From positions 38,130-102,129 of the forward strand of contig JAFZQO010000044.1 in assembly GCA_017620335.1 (NCBI GenBank): DNA of 64,000 nt, given 5' to 3'. Shown here piece after piece: positions 8,487-17,376 of the stretch (its first letter is position 1; every line of letters begins with the position of its first letter). Source of the DNA: Bacteroidales bacterium. Lineage in GTDB: Bacteria; Bacteroidota; Bacteroidia; Bacteroidales; UBA932. The notes beneath the pieces were generated by a model. The model saw only the letters and a program-made list of their open reading frames with translations, searched no databases and had not been told where the DNA came from. Both the position numbers and the translations under genes were made by a program.

Positions 8487-11057
8487 ATGAAAATGCGATC
8501 TTTCCCGAGATATCTGCCGGTCGCCGCGGCCTTCCTGCTTCTGTCCGCGTCCATCCTTCAGGCCCAGGCCGTGAAGGATGAAGGGACGACGCTGTCCAAC
8601 CTCCTTCCGGAACTGAAACTGTCATATGAAGAGGCTCTCGGGTCCGACTCGCTGCTGGTGGACAACGGCTCCCGCAGGCAGGCTCTAGCAGAGATGATAC
8701 GCTCCGCGGACGAGGTGGCGGTCATGACCTATACCCAGCGTCCGGGCTTCGCCATCGACATGGCCCTCGCCCTGGAGAACGTTTCCCGGGTCTATGACTC
8801 CTTGCGGGAGGAGGCCCGCCTGTCCGACAAGTATCTCAGTTCCTCGCGCGCCGGTCTCCTCCGTTATTCGCTTCTGGGTGAGGCGCTCAGGGATATGTAT
8901 CTGCCTCCCGCGCCGGATACGCTGTCGGTTGCGGCGGATACCCTGCTTCTGGAGGAAATGCTGCCTCCCGAGCCCGTACGGGAGATGGATCCGGAGGAGA
9001 AGGCTCTTCTTGACAGCTGCCTTTTCTACGCCGACGCCCTCACCGCGCTGTACTCCAAGTCCGTGTCCCTGGCCTTGCAGGACAGCCTGAGTTTCGCGGG
9101 GACGGAGCGCCGTCTCCTGCAGGCCTATGATTACGTCCAGGCCAATTATGCCGAGGCTCAGAGGAACATCTTCATCGGGAGCAACGTCACGCTGTTCCAG
9201 ATATTCAGGAACTGGGACACCTACATCGCGGGCGTGAAGAATGACTTGGAATCGCGTTTCGATCCTGATTCCCCGGATGAATCTGAAGGCAGGACTGTGG
9301 ACATCGTCCCCTCCAGGGGAAGGGATATCCTCCGGTATGCGTTCCTGTCGCTGCTCGCCCTCATACTGGCGTTCCTGCTTGCCAGCATCATCACAAGCCT
9401 GGTCTTCAGGTATGTGCGCAAAGAAAGCGTCCGCCCGTACAAGCCGGTCATTACGTCCATGCTGGCCCTCCTCCTCTTCGTCCTGGGCATCCTGATCGCC
9501 AACAACGGGAGGGGAGACCCTTACTGGCGGACCGCCTACCAGCTCCTGAGCGTATTCTCCTGGCTGACCCTGGCCATATTTGTGTCACTGCTCATCCGCG
9601 TCCGCGGCTCACAGGCCCGGACTTCGCGCAACCTGTATGTCCCGACGCTGCTGCTCGCATTCATGAACATCCTTCTCAGGGCCATGTTCATGCCTGCCAG
9701 CATCGTTCCGCTCATCTTCCCTGCGGGGCTCGTCATTTTCATCATCTGGCAGTCCTCCGCAAACGTCCGCTACCGCAACAAGGTCGAGCGGACGGATCTC
9801 AGGTACATGTGGGTGTCGGTGATTGTGATGGGTATAGCCTGCATACTCTCGCTGGCAGGCTATTCCATGATAGGCGTGTTCCTGCTGACCTTCTGGACCT
9901 TCGAACTCGCGCTTCTCCACACCATCACCACGATCTATTACCTGATGAAGCGTTACAATGAGAGAAGGGTGATACGCAAGATAGCCCGTTACCGTGCGGA
10001 AAATCCTTTCCTTCCCCTTGAGGAAAAGGGGGATTTCATCGAGGTGACATGGGTTTACGACCTGCTCAGGATGGTGGTCCTTCCGGTCACCATCATCCTC
10101 TCCTTCCCCCTGGGCGTAAGGCTCACGTCGGGCGCCTACCAGCTGTCGCTCACGGGAAGCGACTTCCTGAACCACACCCTCTTCAACGCCGAGTCGTTCA
10201 GGAACCTGACGCTGAAGAACATCCTGATCATCCTGGTGCTGTTCTTCGTCTTCCGCTTCCTGAACTACCTTGTCAGGAACATGGTCAGGCTTTTCAGGAT
10301 GCGCAACGCCGTCGACAAGAAACAGCCTTCGGACATGCCGCTGAAGAGGTCCGAAGTGAACACTTCGCTCTCCGACGCTTTGTTGTCCCTGCTTGGCTGG
10401 GTGATATACCTCTTCATCGTGTTCTCCATCCTGCAACTGTCCGGAAAGGCCATCACCACCATTTCCGCGGGTCTTGCCGCCGGTGTCGGTTTCGCACTCA
10501 AGGACCTGATCAACAACTTCTTCTACGGTGTGCAGCTGATGGCGGGACGCATCAGGGTGGGGGACAAGATTTCCTGCGACGGAGTCAGGGGAATAGTCAA
10601 AAGGGTGAGCTATCAGACAACCCTGGTAGAGGACGAGGACGGATCGCTCATCGCCTTCACGAATACCGACCTCTTCACAAAGAAGTTCCGCAACCTCAAC
10701 AGCGGCAAGAATTACGAGTTCCTCAAGATGCCGGTCAGCGTCCGGTACGGAACTGATATCGCGCGTGCGAGGGAAGTCATACTTGAGGCACTCAAGCCCT
10801 TGATGGTCAAAGACAAGGCCGGAAGGGACATCGTGGACCCTTCGTTCCCCGTGGACGTCCGTTTCGACAGTTTCGGAGACAGTTCGATCAACCTAATCGT
10901 GGCCCTTTATTCCACGGTGGAGACGCACTATACCTTCCCTTCCCGTGCAAAGGAGGCGATCTACAATGCTTTCCATGAGAACGGCATCGAGATACCTTTC
11001 CAGCAGCACGACGTCTATATCAAGCAGGCGCCCGAAGATGAACGTGAACGAAAGTAA
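8487..11057 (+). CDS. Large MscS-family mechanosensitive ion channel
   Basis: 856 residues. A signal peptide (cut after LQAQA) is followed by a periplasmic helical region (about 30-275), roughly eight to ten membrane helices from about 282 onward, and the MscS pore and beta domain near the C-terminus: TISAGLAAGVGFALKDL (pore-lining helix rich in Ala/Gly), then RIRVGDKISCDGVRGIVKRV and a mixed alpha-beta tail. The long N-terminal extension places it with MscK/YbdG-like relatives that open under membrane tension to release solutes. It sits between patatin and the beta-helix protein, with 6 and 26 bp gaps. Inner-membrane location is inferred. Confidence 0.88.
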   Translation: MKMRSFPRYLPVAAAFLLLSASILQAQAVKDEGTTLSNLLPELKLSYEEALGSDSLLVDNGSRRQALAEMIRSADEVAVMTYTQRPGFAIDMALALENVSRVYDSLREEARLSDKYLSSSRAGLLRYSLLGEALRDMYLPPAPDTLSVAADTLLLEEMLPPEPVREMDPEEKALLDSCLFYADALTALYSKSVSLALQDSLSFAGTERRLLQAYDYVQANYAEAQRNIFIGSNVTLFQIFRNWDTYIAGVKNDLESRFDPDSPDESEGRTVDIVPSRGRDILRYAFLSLLALILAFLLASIITSLVFRYVRKESVRPYKPVITSMLALLLFVLGILIANNGRGDPYWRTAYQLLSVFSWLTLAIFVSLLIRVRGSQARTSRNLYVPTLLLAFMNILLRAMFMPASIVPLIFPAGLVIFIIWQSSANVRYRNKVERTDLRYMWVSVIVMGIACILSLAGYSMIGVFLLTFWTFELALLHTITTIYYLMKRYNERRVIRKIARYRAENPFLPLEEKGDFIEVTWVYDLLRMVVLPVTIILSFPLGVRLTSGAYQLSLTGSDFLNHTLFNAESFRNLTLKNILIILVLFFVFRFLNYLVRNMVRLFRMRNAVDKKQPSDMPLKRSEVNTSLSDALLSLLGWVIYLFIVFSILQLSGKAITTISAGLAAGVGFALKDLINNFFYGVQLMAGRIRVGDKISCDGVRGIVKRVSYQTTLVEDEDGSLIAFTNTDLFTKKFRNLNSGKNYEFLKMPVSVRYGTDIARAREVILEALKPLMVKDKAGRDIVDPSFPVDVRFDSFGDSSINLIVALYSTVETHYTFPSRAKEAIYNAFHENGIEIPFQQHDVYIKQAPEDERERK

Positions 11058-11083
11058 CATAACCTGATAACCACACTGATAAC

Positions 11084-14000
11084 ATGAGAAAATGCATTTT
11101 AACGGCGGTCCTGTTGCTGTCCGTCCTTTTTTCTTTCACTGCCCGTGCCGGGGTTTCCGTGTACACGCAGAAATTCAACGACGCCCGCGGAGTGTTCTTC
11201 ACGGAGGAGGCCTTCGGCATCAAGGCCGACGGCAAGTTCGACTGCAGCGACGCTCTCCAGGCTGCGGTCAACGCCATCAAGGAGGAGAGGGGCTTCGGCA
11301 CCCTGTACCTTCCCGAAGGCAAATACCGAGTCACGAGGACCATCTATGTCCCCGGTTCGATCCGCATCGTGGGTTACGGCGCGAAGCGCCCCGAGATCGT
11401 CCTTGAGAAGAATACCCCCGGTTTCGACAAGGAGGAGACCTCGATGATGTGGTTCACCGGCGGCATCGTCACCAACCCTGAAAGGGTGATGGACGCCAGC
11501 GCCGGCACCTTCTACAGTGGCATCTCCAACGTCGATTTCCGCATCGGGAAGGGCAATCCCATGGCCATAGCCCTGCGTACGCATCTCGCACAGCACGGCA
11601 TAGTCAGTCACGTGTCCGTATACGGCGGTGACGGCTTCGCGTGCCTGTACGACGCCGGAAACGAGCTTGAGGACGTCGAGTTCTTCGGGGCCCGCTACGG
11701 CATCAGCTCCAACGTCTCGTCCCCCAGCTGGCCCATCGCCATGGTGGACGCTTACTTCGAAGGCCAGAAGGAGGCTGCGCTCCTGACCAGGAACGCCGGC
11801 TTCGCCATCGTGAACATGAAGGTCAAGGACGCTCCGGTCGCGGTCTTCTGCGAGAAGGACATGGCCGACCGCCTCTACCTCGAGGACTGCTTCTTCGAGA
11901 ATGTGAAGACGGGTGTCGTCATGACCGGCGACGAGGGTGAGACCAACCAGCTCAACATGGTGAACATACATTGCAAGAACGTCCCCGTGGCCGTTTCTCT
12001 TCCTAAGATAGGGAAGGAATATCCCGTGAAGGACAAGACCTACCTGATCAGCGAGTTCGTCCATGGCCTCGTGATGCGCGAGATGGGCGGCGACGCCGGT
12101 TATGAGGTCATCTGCAAGACCGCTCCTGCGGAGTTCCCCGCCGCTTTCACCCGGACCGTTCCGGCGGTTCCGGACATGTCCACCTGGGCCAGCGTCGCCG
12201 ACTACGGCGCCGTGGGTGACGGTGAGGCCGACGACACCGAGGCCATCCAGAAGGCCGTGAACGAGAACGTCGCGGTGTTCTTCCCCGAAGGATGGTATAA
12301 GATTACCAACACTATCAAGCTTCGCAAGGGCAGTGTCCTGATCGGCCTGCACCCGTTCTCCACCCAGCTTATCCTGTCGGAGAGCACACCCGCTTTCAGC
12401 GGTTTCGGCTCTCCCGTCCCCATGGTCGAGTCCTCGGAGGGCGGAGACGACATCTTTACCGGCATCGGCATCTGCACCGGCGGCTACAACAAGAGGGCGG
12501 TCGGCATGAAATGGATGGCCTCCGGCAATTCCCTGCTCAATGACGTGAAGTTCGTCGGCGGGCACGGTACGATGCGCAAGCCTGCGCCCAGGCCTGCGGC
12601 TCAGGCCGCGGCGCCCGGCGCGGCGGCTCCCGGCGGCGCTCCGCGCGCCGGCGCAGCCTCCGCCGCTGCCGGCGGCATGGCCGGCTTCGGAGGAGGCATG
12701 GGCGGTTTCGGCGGCATGATGGGATTCGGCGCCGCCCGCGTCAGCTCCCCGGACAACCCCATTGCCACACAGGGCCTGGACCAGGCCTGGGACAACCAGT
12801 ACTGGAGCCTCTGGATCACCAACGGAGGAGGCGGAACCTTCAAGGATATCTGGTCGGCCAATACCTATGCCTCGGCCGGCATCTACATCAGCAACACCAG
12901 CACCCCTTCCAGGATGTTCGCCATTTCGCTCGAGCATCACGTGCGCTTCGAATCGCGCTGGAGGAACGTCGAGAACTTTAAGGTGTATGCCCTCCAGTAT
13001 GAGGAGGAAAGCCGCGAAGGACCTGACTGCGTAGCCATGACCATGGACAACTGCCGCAACATCATGTTCGCCAACACCTGGTTCTACCGCGTGGTCCGTG
13101 TCATGGTCCCTCGCGACTTCGGCACGCTCATGTCCGGCTGCGAGAACATCGAGTTCCGCAACATGAGGGCCTGGACGCAGATCCTCTGCGAGACCGCCGC
13201 CACTGCGTACGACGTCAACAAGAACATCTCGATCTTCCCTCTGGAATTCTCCTACGCCAAGGTGACCGGCAAGGAGAAGGGCCGCAGGGCTGAGCCTGCC
13301 GTCGGCGGCGCCGTCGAGATCGGCGACGAATACCAGTTCGCCACCGGAGCCGCGACGGACAGCAAGGGCAACGTATATTTCTGCGAGGGCAACATGCGCA
13401 AGATCTACAAGTGGGATGCCGCGACCGGAGCCCTCACTCTCCTCGCCGACTATCCTTACAGGCCTCTCTCGCTCGCCGTCGACACCAAGGACAACCTTAT
13501 CGTCATCGTGCGCTATGAGGGCCAGCCCGGACTTACCGGAGAGAAGATAGAGATGATCCAGTCCTTCCCGGATGCCAACTCCGATTACAGCGGCTGGGGC
13601 AACGGCATGTGGGGCGTCGTCGCATACGCGATCGACACCCGTAACGGCGCCGACACCATGACTCCGCTTGAACTCGTCCCGACCGCCAGTGTCAAGGCCA
13701 CGAGGCTCATCTATCCTTCCCATGCCCTGCGCGGCGGCGACTTCCTCGACGTCTATGACGGCAAGATGCCTGAGCGCAGTTTCCTGGCTCCGGACGGAGT
13801 CACGGTCGTGCCTTATTTCTTCGACCTGTGCCGCTCCATCGACCTGACAGCCGTCACTCCCGGCCAGAAGGAGCCCGTGATGATAGCCTGGGAGAATCCC
13901 CGTCGCACTTATACCTTCAAGGTTAACGCCGACGGATCACTCTCGGCAACGGGCGATTATGTCAAGCATGGAGAGTACGCCACCGCCTACGACAAGGACG

Positions 14001-14170
14001 GCAACATCTATGTCGCGGCGGGCCAGATCCGTGTCTATGACAAGGACGGAAAGGAAATCAAGTGCTTCGACATCGAGGAGAGGCCCATCTCCATGGAGGT
14101 GGGCGGAAAGAATGGAGAATACCTCTTCATCACCACCAACCGCTCATTCTACAAAATGCGTATAAAATAG
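11084..14170 (+). CDS. Secreted protein with two pectate-lyase-3 beta-helix domains and a C-terminal propeller-like domain
   Basis: 1028 residues with signal peptide (MRKCILTAVLLLSVLF, cut near ARAG). Two Pectate_lyase_3/GH55-type modules each start with the family's FGIKADGKFDCSDALQ or YGAVGDGEADDTEAIQ motif (about residues 45 and 370) and continue with PEGKYRVTRTI or PEGWYKITNTI. Between about residues 500 and 555 there is an Ala/Pro- then Gly/Met/Phe-rich low-complexity insert. From about 740 the protein resembles an SMP-30/NHL beta-propeller (FATGAATDSKGNVYF, YDKDGNIYVAAG). A glycan-cleaving or -binding role is likely, but no catalytic residue can be assigned. It may be read through from the MscS gene (26-bp gap). 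Confidence 0.82.
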   Translation: MRKCILTAVLLLSVLFSFTARAGVSVYTQKFNDARGVFFTEEAFGIKADGKFDCSDALQAAVNAIKEERGFGTLYLPEGKYRVTRTIYVPGSIRIVGYGAKRPEIVLEKNTPGFDKEETSMMWFTGGIVTNPERVMDASAGTFYSGISNVDFRIGKGNPMAIALRTHLAQHGIVSHVSVYGGDGFACLYDAGNELEDVEFFGARYGISSNVSSPSWPIAMVDAYFEGQKEAALLTRNAGFAIVNMKVKDAPVAVFCEKDMADRLYLEDCFFENVKTGVVMTGDEGETNQLNMVNIHCKNVPVAVSLPKIGKEYPVKDKTYLISEFVHGLVMREMGGDAGYEVICKTAPAEFPAAFTRTVPAVPDMSTWASVADYGAVGDGEADDTEAIQKAVNENVAVFFPEGWYKITNTIKLRKGSVLIGLHPFSTQLILSESTPAFSGFGSPVPMVESSEGGDDIFTGIGICTGGYNKRAVGMKWMASGNSLLNDVKFVGGHGTMRKPAPRPAAQAAAPGAAAPGGAPRAGAASAAAGGMAGFGGGMGGFGGMMGFGAARVSSPDNPIATQGLDQAWDNQYWSLWITNGGGGTFKDIWSANTYASAGIYISNTSTPSRMFAISLEHHVRFESRWRNVENFKVYALQYEEESREGPDCVAMTMDNCRNIMFANTWFYRVVRVMVPRDFGTLMSGCENIEFRNMRAWTQILCETAATAYDVNKNISIFPLEFSYAKVTGKEKGRRAEPAVGGAVEIGDEYQFATGAATDSKGNVYFCEGNMRKIYKWDAATGALTLLADYPYRPLSLAVDTKDNLIVIVRYEGQPGLTGEKIEMIQSFPDANSDYSGWGNGMWGVVAYAIDTRNGADTMTPLELVPTASVKATRLIYPSHALRGGDFLDVYDGKMPERSFLAPDGVTVVPYFFDLCRSIDLTAVTPGQKEPVMIAWENPRRTYTFKVNADGSLSATGDYVKHGEYATAYDKDGNIYVAAGQIRVYDKDGKEIKCFDIEERPISMEVGGKNGEYLFITTNRSFYKMRIK
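12577..12755 (+). repeat. Low-complexity coding insert (Ala/Pro then Gly/Met/Phe)
   Basis: The DNA encodes a run of APGAAAPGG-type residues followed by MAGFGGGMGGFGGMMGFG. It interrupts the second beta-helix domain between the conserved strand region and the SPDNPIATQG segment. Similar G/M/F- or A/P-rich loops occur in both GH3 enzymes of this window. Confidence 0.85.
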
Positions 14171-14181
14171 GAATGACAGAA

Positions 14182-14221
14182 TGAAAAAGCCGTCGGAGAC
14201 AATTCTCCGGCGGCTTTTTCA
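14182..14221. terminator. Bidirectional rho-independent terminator
   Basis: An 18-bp stem (14182-14199 with 14204-14221, one G-T pair) with A5 on the left and T5 on the right. It serves the beta-helix gene (+) and the AI-2E family gene (-), whose stops are at 14170 and 14225. Confidence 0.9.
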
Positions 14222-14224
14222 TTA

Positions 14225-15364
14225 TCATTCCCCCTCCTTGTCCCTGTCGGGGATCAGGCGGCGGATGGGTTTGTACTTGTAGAAGAAGCGGCTGGCAATC
14301 ACGCGTATCACGGTATATGCGGGGATGGCCAGGAGGATACCGACGATGCCGCCGATACGTCCCGCGATGAGCAGGACGATGAATATCTCCAGGGGATTGG
14401 CCCTGATGCTCGTGGAGTAGATCAACGGCTGATACACGAAGTTGTCCACCAGCTGGGTACCCTGCATTATTGCGAAGACTATAAGGGCGAAGATCCAGAT
14501 GTTGACGTCAAGGCCCACTCCCGCGCCGAACTTGAGTATCACGCACAGGACGATGCCGATAACGTCTCCGAGCAGGGGACCCACGTACGGGATGACGTTC
14601 AGTATGCCCGCGATGAACGCTATGCCTATGGCGTAGTTCACACCTATCCGCGCTATCAGCGTGAGGCCTATGAAGTCCAGCAGCATCACACCGAGTACTT
14701 CGATGGTGAGACCGACGAAATACCGGGAGAGAAGCCTCTCGATGTCAAGGACCGTCTTTCCCACCGACTCTTCGATCCTGTCCGGCACGATGGCACCGAC
14801 GATCTTACCGAAAAGCGCCTCGTCCTTGATGAAGAAGAACGAAATGAAAACTGTTGAGAAGATCCCGATGGCTATTCCGGCGACGGCTGAGGCCAGCGAG
14901 CCGATGATGCTGGAGATGCCGCTGAAGCTCGTCATGTCCCTGAGCTTCGTCAGGGAGTAGCTGAGGATGTCGAAATCACGCCCCACATCCGGGAAAACCC
15001 GGACGATCCATGCGTTGATCCGCCTCAGCATGTCCCTGTCGAAAGAGATGCGGGAGTTCATCAAGGCCGCGTCGCGTATGATGCCCGATACGATAGGGAC
15101 CACCTGGGTCACTATCGTAATCAGGATTGAAAAGATGATGATGAGCGTAAGGACCGACAGCAGCCAGTCCGGTGCGCTCCGTCCCTTGACCTTGACCTGT
15201 TTCATGACCTTGAAGACCGGCTGGCCGAGCAGGGAGATGACGAAGGCCGCAATAATATACGCGAGCACGCTCCGGAAATACCAGCACAATGCCGCGATAA
15301 TGGCGAACGCGCCGAGGCTTATCAGGTATCGGGCGAGCCTGTCTATGCTTCTCTCTTCTTCCAT
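14225..15364 (-). CDS. AI-2E family (PerM-like) membrane transporter
   Basis: 379 residues, all-membrane, with about eight hydrophobic segments. Family signs are the N-terminal helix pair (LISLGAFAIIAALCWYF, LAYIIAAFVISLLGQPV), the amphipathic middle region, and the conserved C-terminal GILNVIPYVGPLLGDVIG and LEIFIVLLIAGRIGGIVG motifs of the AI-2E/PerM family. Members export the quorum signal AI-2 in E. coli (TqsA) or act as cation/proton antiporters in other bacteria; the substrate here is unknown. It has its own promoter and shares a terminator with the convergent beta-helix gene. Confidence 0.9.
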   Translation of the reverse strand: MEEERSIDRLARYLISLGAFAIIAALCWYFRSVLAYIIAAFVISLLGQPVFKVMKQVKVKGRSAPDWLLSVLTLIIIFSILITIVTQVVPIVSGIIRDAALMNSRISFDRDMLRRINAWIVRVFPDVGRDFDILSYSLTKLRDMTSFSGISSIIGSLASAVAGIAIGIFSTVFISFFFIKDEALFGKIVGAIVPDRIEESVGKTVLDIERLLSRYFVGLTIEVLGVMLLDFIGLTLIARIGVNYAIGIAFIAGILNVIPYVGPLLGDVIGIVLCVILKFGAGVGLDVNIWIFALIVFAIMQGTQLVDNFVYQPLIYSTSIRANPLEIFIVLLIAGRIGGIVGILLAIPAYTVIRVIASRFFYKYKPIRRLIPDRDKEGE

Positions 15365-15385
15365 GGCGGGGAAAGGTTATTATTG

Positions 15386-15393
15386 CAAATATA
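15386..15393 (-). promoter_or_regulatory. Promoter -7 box of the AI-2E family gene
   Basis: Minus-strand TATATTTG, 21 bp before the start at 15364. The box lies just beyond the end of the S9 peptidase gene (15415). Confidence 0.7.
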
Positions 15394-15414
15394 ATAAAGA
15401 GAAGCGAATAATGA

Positions 15415-17376
15415 CTAGTTCCTGGCTATGAAGTCGAGTATGGTGCTGTAGTAGCGCATTTGGTTGTCTATACCCTTGTAGCCGTGGCCCTGGCCTTCCA
15501 TTATGAGGAATTCCACGGGTTTGCCGGCCTCCTTGAGGGCGTCGTAGAGCATCTGCGAGCCGCCGATGTCCACGCGGTCGTCATGGTCGCCATGGATGAG
15601 CAGCAGCGGACCGGAGATCTTGTCCACATGGTTGATGGGGGAGCGGTCCATCAGTTTCTCCTTCTCCGTCACGGGGTCTCCGGCCTCGAGGTAATCCCAG
15701 TCGGGGATGTTGGTGTGGTAGTGCTCGTAGATGATGTCGCTGAAGCCTGCCACCGCCACTCCGAAGCCGAAGGGGAACGAGGCCTTGAATCCGTTCACTT
15801 CTCCGGGGAAGGTCATCAGGCGCATGGTCTCGTAGCCGCCGTGGCTCATGCCGAAGCAGCCTACGCGCTCGGGCGGGATGCCCAGCATGTCGGAAACGTA
15901 ACGGGCACAGTAGATCATGTCTATGGTCTCATTGCCGCCGAGGTCGTGGTCGTTGAGCGCGGCGAAGTCGCGGCCGAAGCCGCTGGAGCCGCGCGGCGAG
16001 GCGCTGAGCACGTACATTCCGGCATCGGTGAATAACTGATGTTCTATATCATAGGAGTTCTCTCCGCCGTAGAATGACATCACCATTAGACGGGCCTGGT
16101 CGGCCGGAAGCGGGTTGTCGGGAACCATTAGATAGGCGTGGAGCATGCGGGTCTCTCCCGTGGCGGGGTCGATGTCGAAGGTGGGTATGCTGAGTTTTTC
16201 GGCATGCGACGTCACCATCGAGGATTTGATATCCTCCGGGAGATCTACCAGTACAGACTGCTTCAGGGCTCCGTCCTCGAAGGAGACGGTCCATATCTGG
16301 AACAGGATGTCAGTCGCTCCGGCGGTGAAATACATCTTGTTGCCGACGGTGGTCTGGAAAGTCAGGGTGGCGGGGTAGAGCTCCTGGACGATTTCCCTGC
16401 CGTCGGGCTGAAGGACGCGTACGAGCGAGCCCTCGGGGCTGGTGCTCACGCAGACCAGGTATTTCTGCCCGTCAGCTTCGATCCACTCTGCCGAGACGTC
16501 CTGGGTATATGAAGTGACCTGCGAGGTCTTGCCGGTTCGGCGGTTATATGTATACACGTTGGCGTAGCCGCTCTGGTCCGACAGGAAATAAGCCACGTCG
16601 GAGGAGTACCAGGGCGAGATGACCGCACAGCCGGACAGGCTGGCCTCGAGCGAAGGGTCCGTGACGACGGTATACTCGCCTGTCGCGAAGTCAAGGTAGG
16701 CCATGTTTGTATATGTGCGGTTGACGTTCTTGAGCACCGTCAGCATGCATCCGGTATTGTCCGGACTGAGGGCGAACTCGCTCCAGGTCATACGGAAATC
16801 CGGCCTGTCCTCGCAGACCAGCCTGTCCTCGAGGGTATTGACATCCAGGATGCGGAACTCGTCGGTATGGTCGTCACCGTCCTGGGAGGTGCGGGCGACG
16901 TATGCGATGAGACTCTTGTCATCGTTGAAACTCCATCCGTAGATGTACGGGACGTCGGTGAAGCATATGGTCTCGCCGGTCTCCGGATCCATCCTGTAAA
17001 GGTCTATCTTCTCGTCGTTGGACTTGTCGCCCATCCAGTACAGGCATCCGTCCTTCTCATTGTATTCGGGGCTCCAGAAGTTGCGCTCGGCCCAGTTCTC
17101 TGCTGAAATGACCTTGCCTTCGCTTATGTCGGTGCTCTCAGCGAGGTTGAGCATCAGCAGGGGATTGCCTCCCGTGTTGCGTACATACACGATCCTGGAA
17201 GCGTCGTCGGAAAGATAGAAACCCCATGTGGAGTAGGGGAATCCTTCAAGGAAGGAGAGCACATCGACCTCGCGGTCGATGAAGGATACCTTGCCTTCAT
17301 CCTGCTTCTGGTTACAGGAATTGAAAAGGAATGCTGCCGATAGCAGCAGCATTCCTGAAATCAAAAACCTTCTCAT
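15415..17376 (-). CDS. S9 family (prolyl oligopeptidase/DPP-IV-like) serine peptidase, lipoprotein
   Basis: 653 residues. The N-terminus is a lipoprotein signal (LFNSC, Cys about 20). Residues about 40-400 are a WD40-like propeller with repeated strands (ASRIVYVRN, DKSLIAYVARTS, SSDVAYFLSD). The C-terminal alpha/beta-hydrolase carries the triad: Ser in GMSHGGYE (about 508), Asp in HGDHDDRVD (about 594) and His in GQGHGYKG (about 632). S9 enzymes trim short peptides, often after proline. The start overlaps the SusD stop (TAATG), so it is the third gene of the SusC-SusD operon. Its substrate range is inferred from the family. Confidence 0.92.
   Translation of the reverse strand: MRRFLISGMLLLSAAFLFNSCNQKQDEGKVSFIDREVDVLSFLEGFPYSTWGFYLSDDASRIVYVRNTGGNPLLMLNLAESTDISEGKVISAENWAERNFWSPEYNEKDGCLYWMGDKSNDEKIDLYRMDPETGETICFTDVPYIYGWSFNDDKSLIAYVARTSQDGDDHTDEFRILDVNTLEDRLVCEDRPDFRMTWSEFALSPDNTGCMLTVLKNVNRTYTNMAYLDFATGEYTVVTDPSLEASLSGCAVISPWYSSDVAYFLSDQSGYANVYTYNRRTGKTSQVTSYTQDVSAEWIEADGQKYLVCVSTSPEGSLVRVLQPDGREIVQELYPATLTFQTTVGNKMYFTAGATDILFQIWTVSFEDGALKQSVLVDLPEDIKSSMVTSHAEKLSIPTFDIDPATGETRMLHAYLMVPDNPLPADQARLMVMSFYGGENSYDIEHQLFTDAGMYVLSASPRGSSGFGRDFAALNDHDLGGNETIDMIYCARYVSDMLGIPPERVGCFGMSHGGYETMRLMTFPGEVNGFKASFPFGFGVAVAGFSDIIYEHYHTNIPDWDYLEAGDPVTEKEKLMDRSPINHVDKISGPLLLIHGDHDDRVDIGGSQMLYDALKEAGKPVEFLIMEGQGHGYKGIDNQMRYYSTILDFIARN

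Noticed and set aside
11099-13723. 874-codon open frame on the minus strand opposite the beta-helix gene
   Set aside because: It mirrors the real gene codon by codon in a GC-rich region, its product lacks any family motif or fold-like pattern, and the plus frame has signal peptide and domain motifs.
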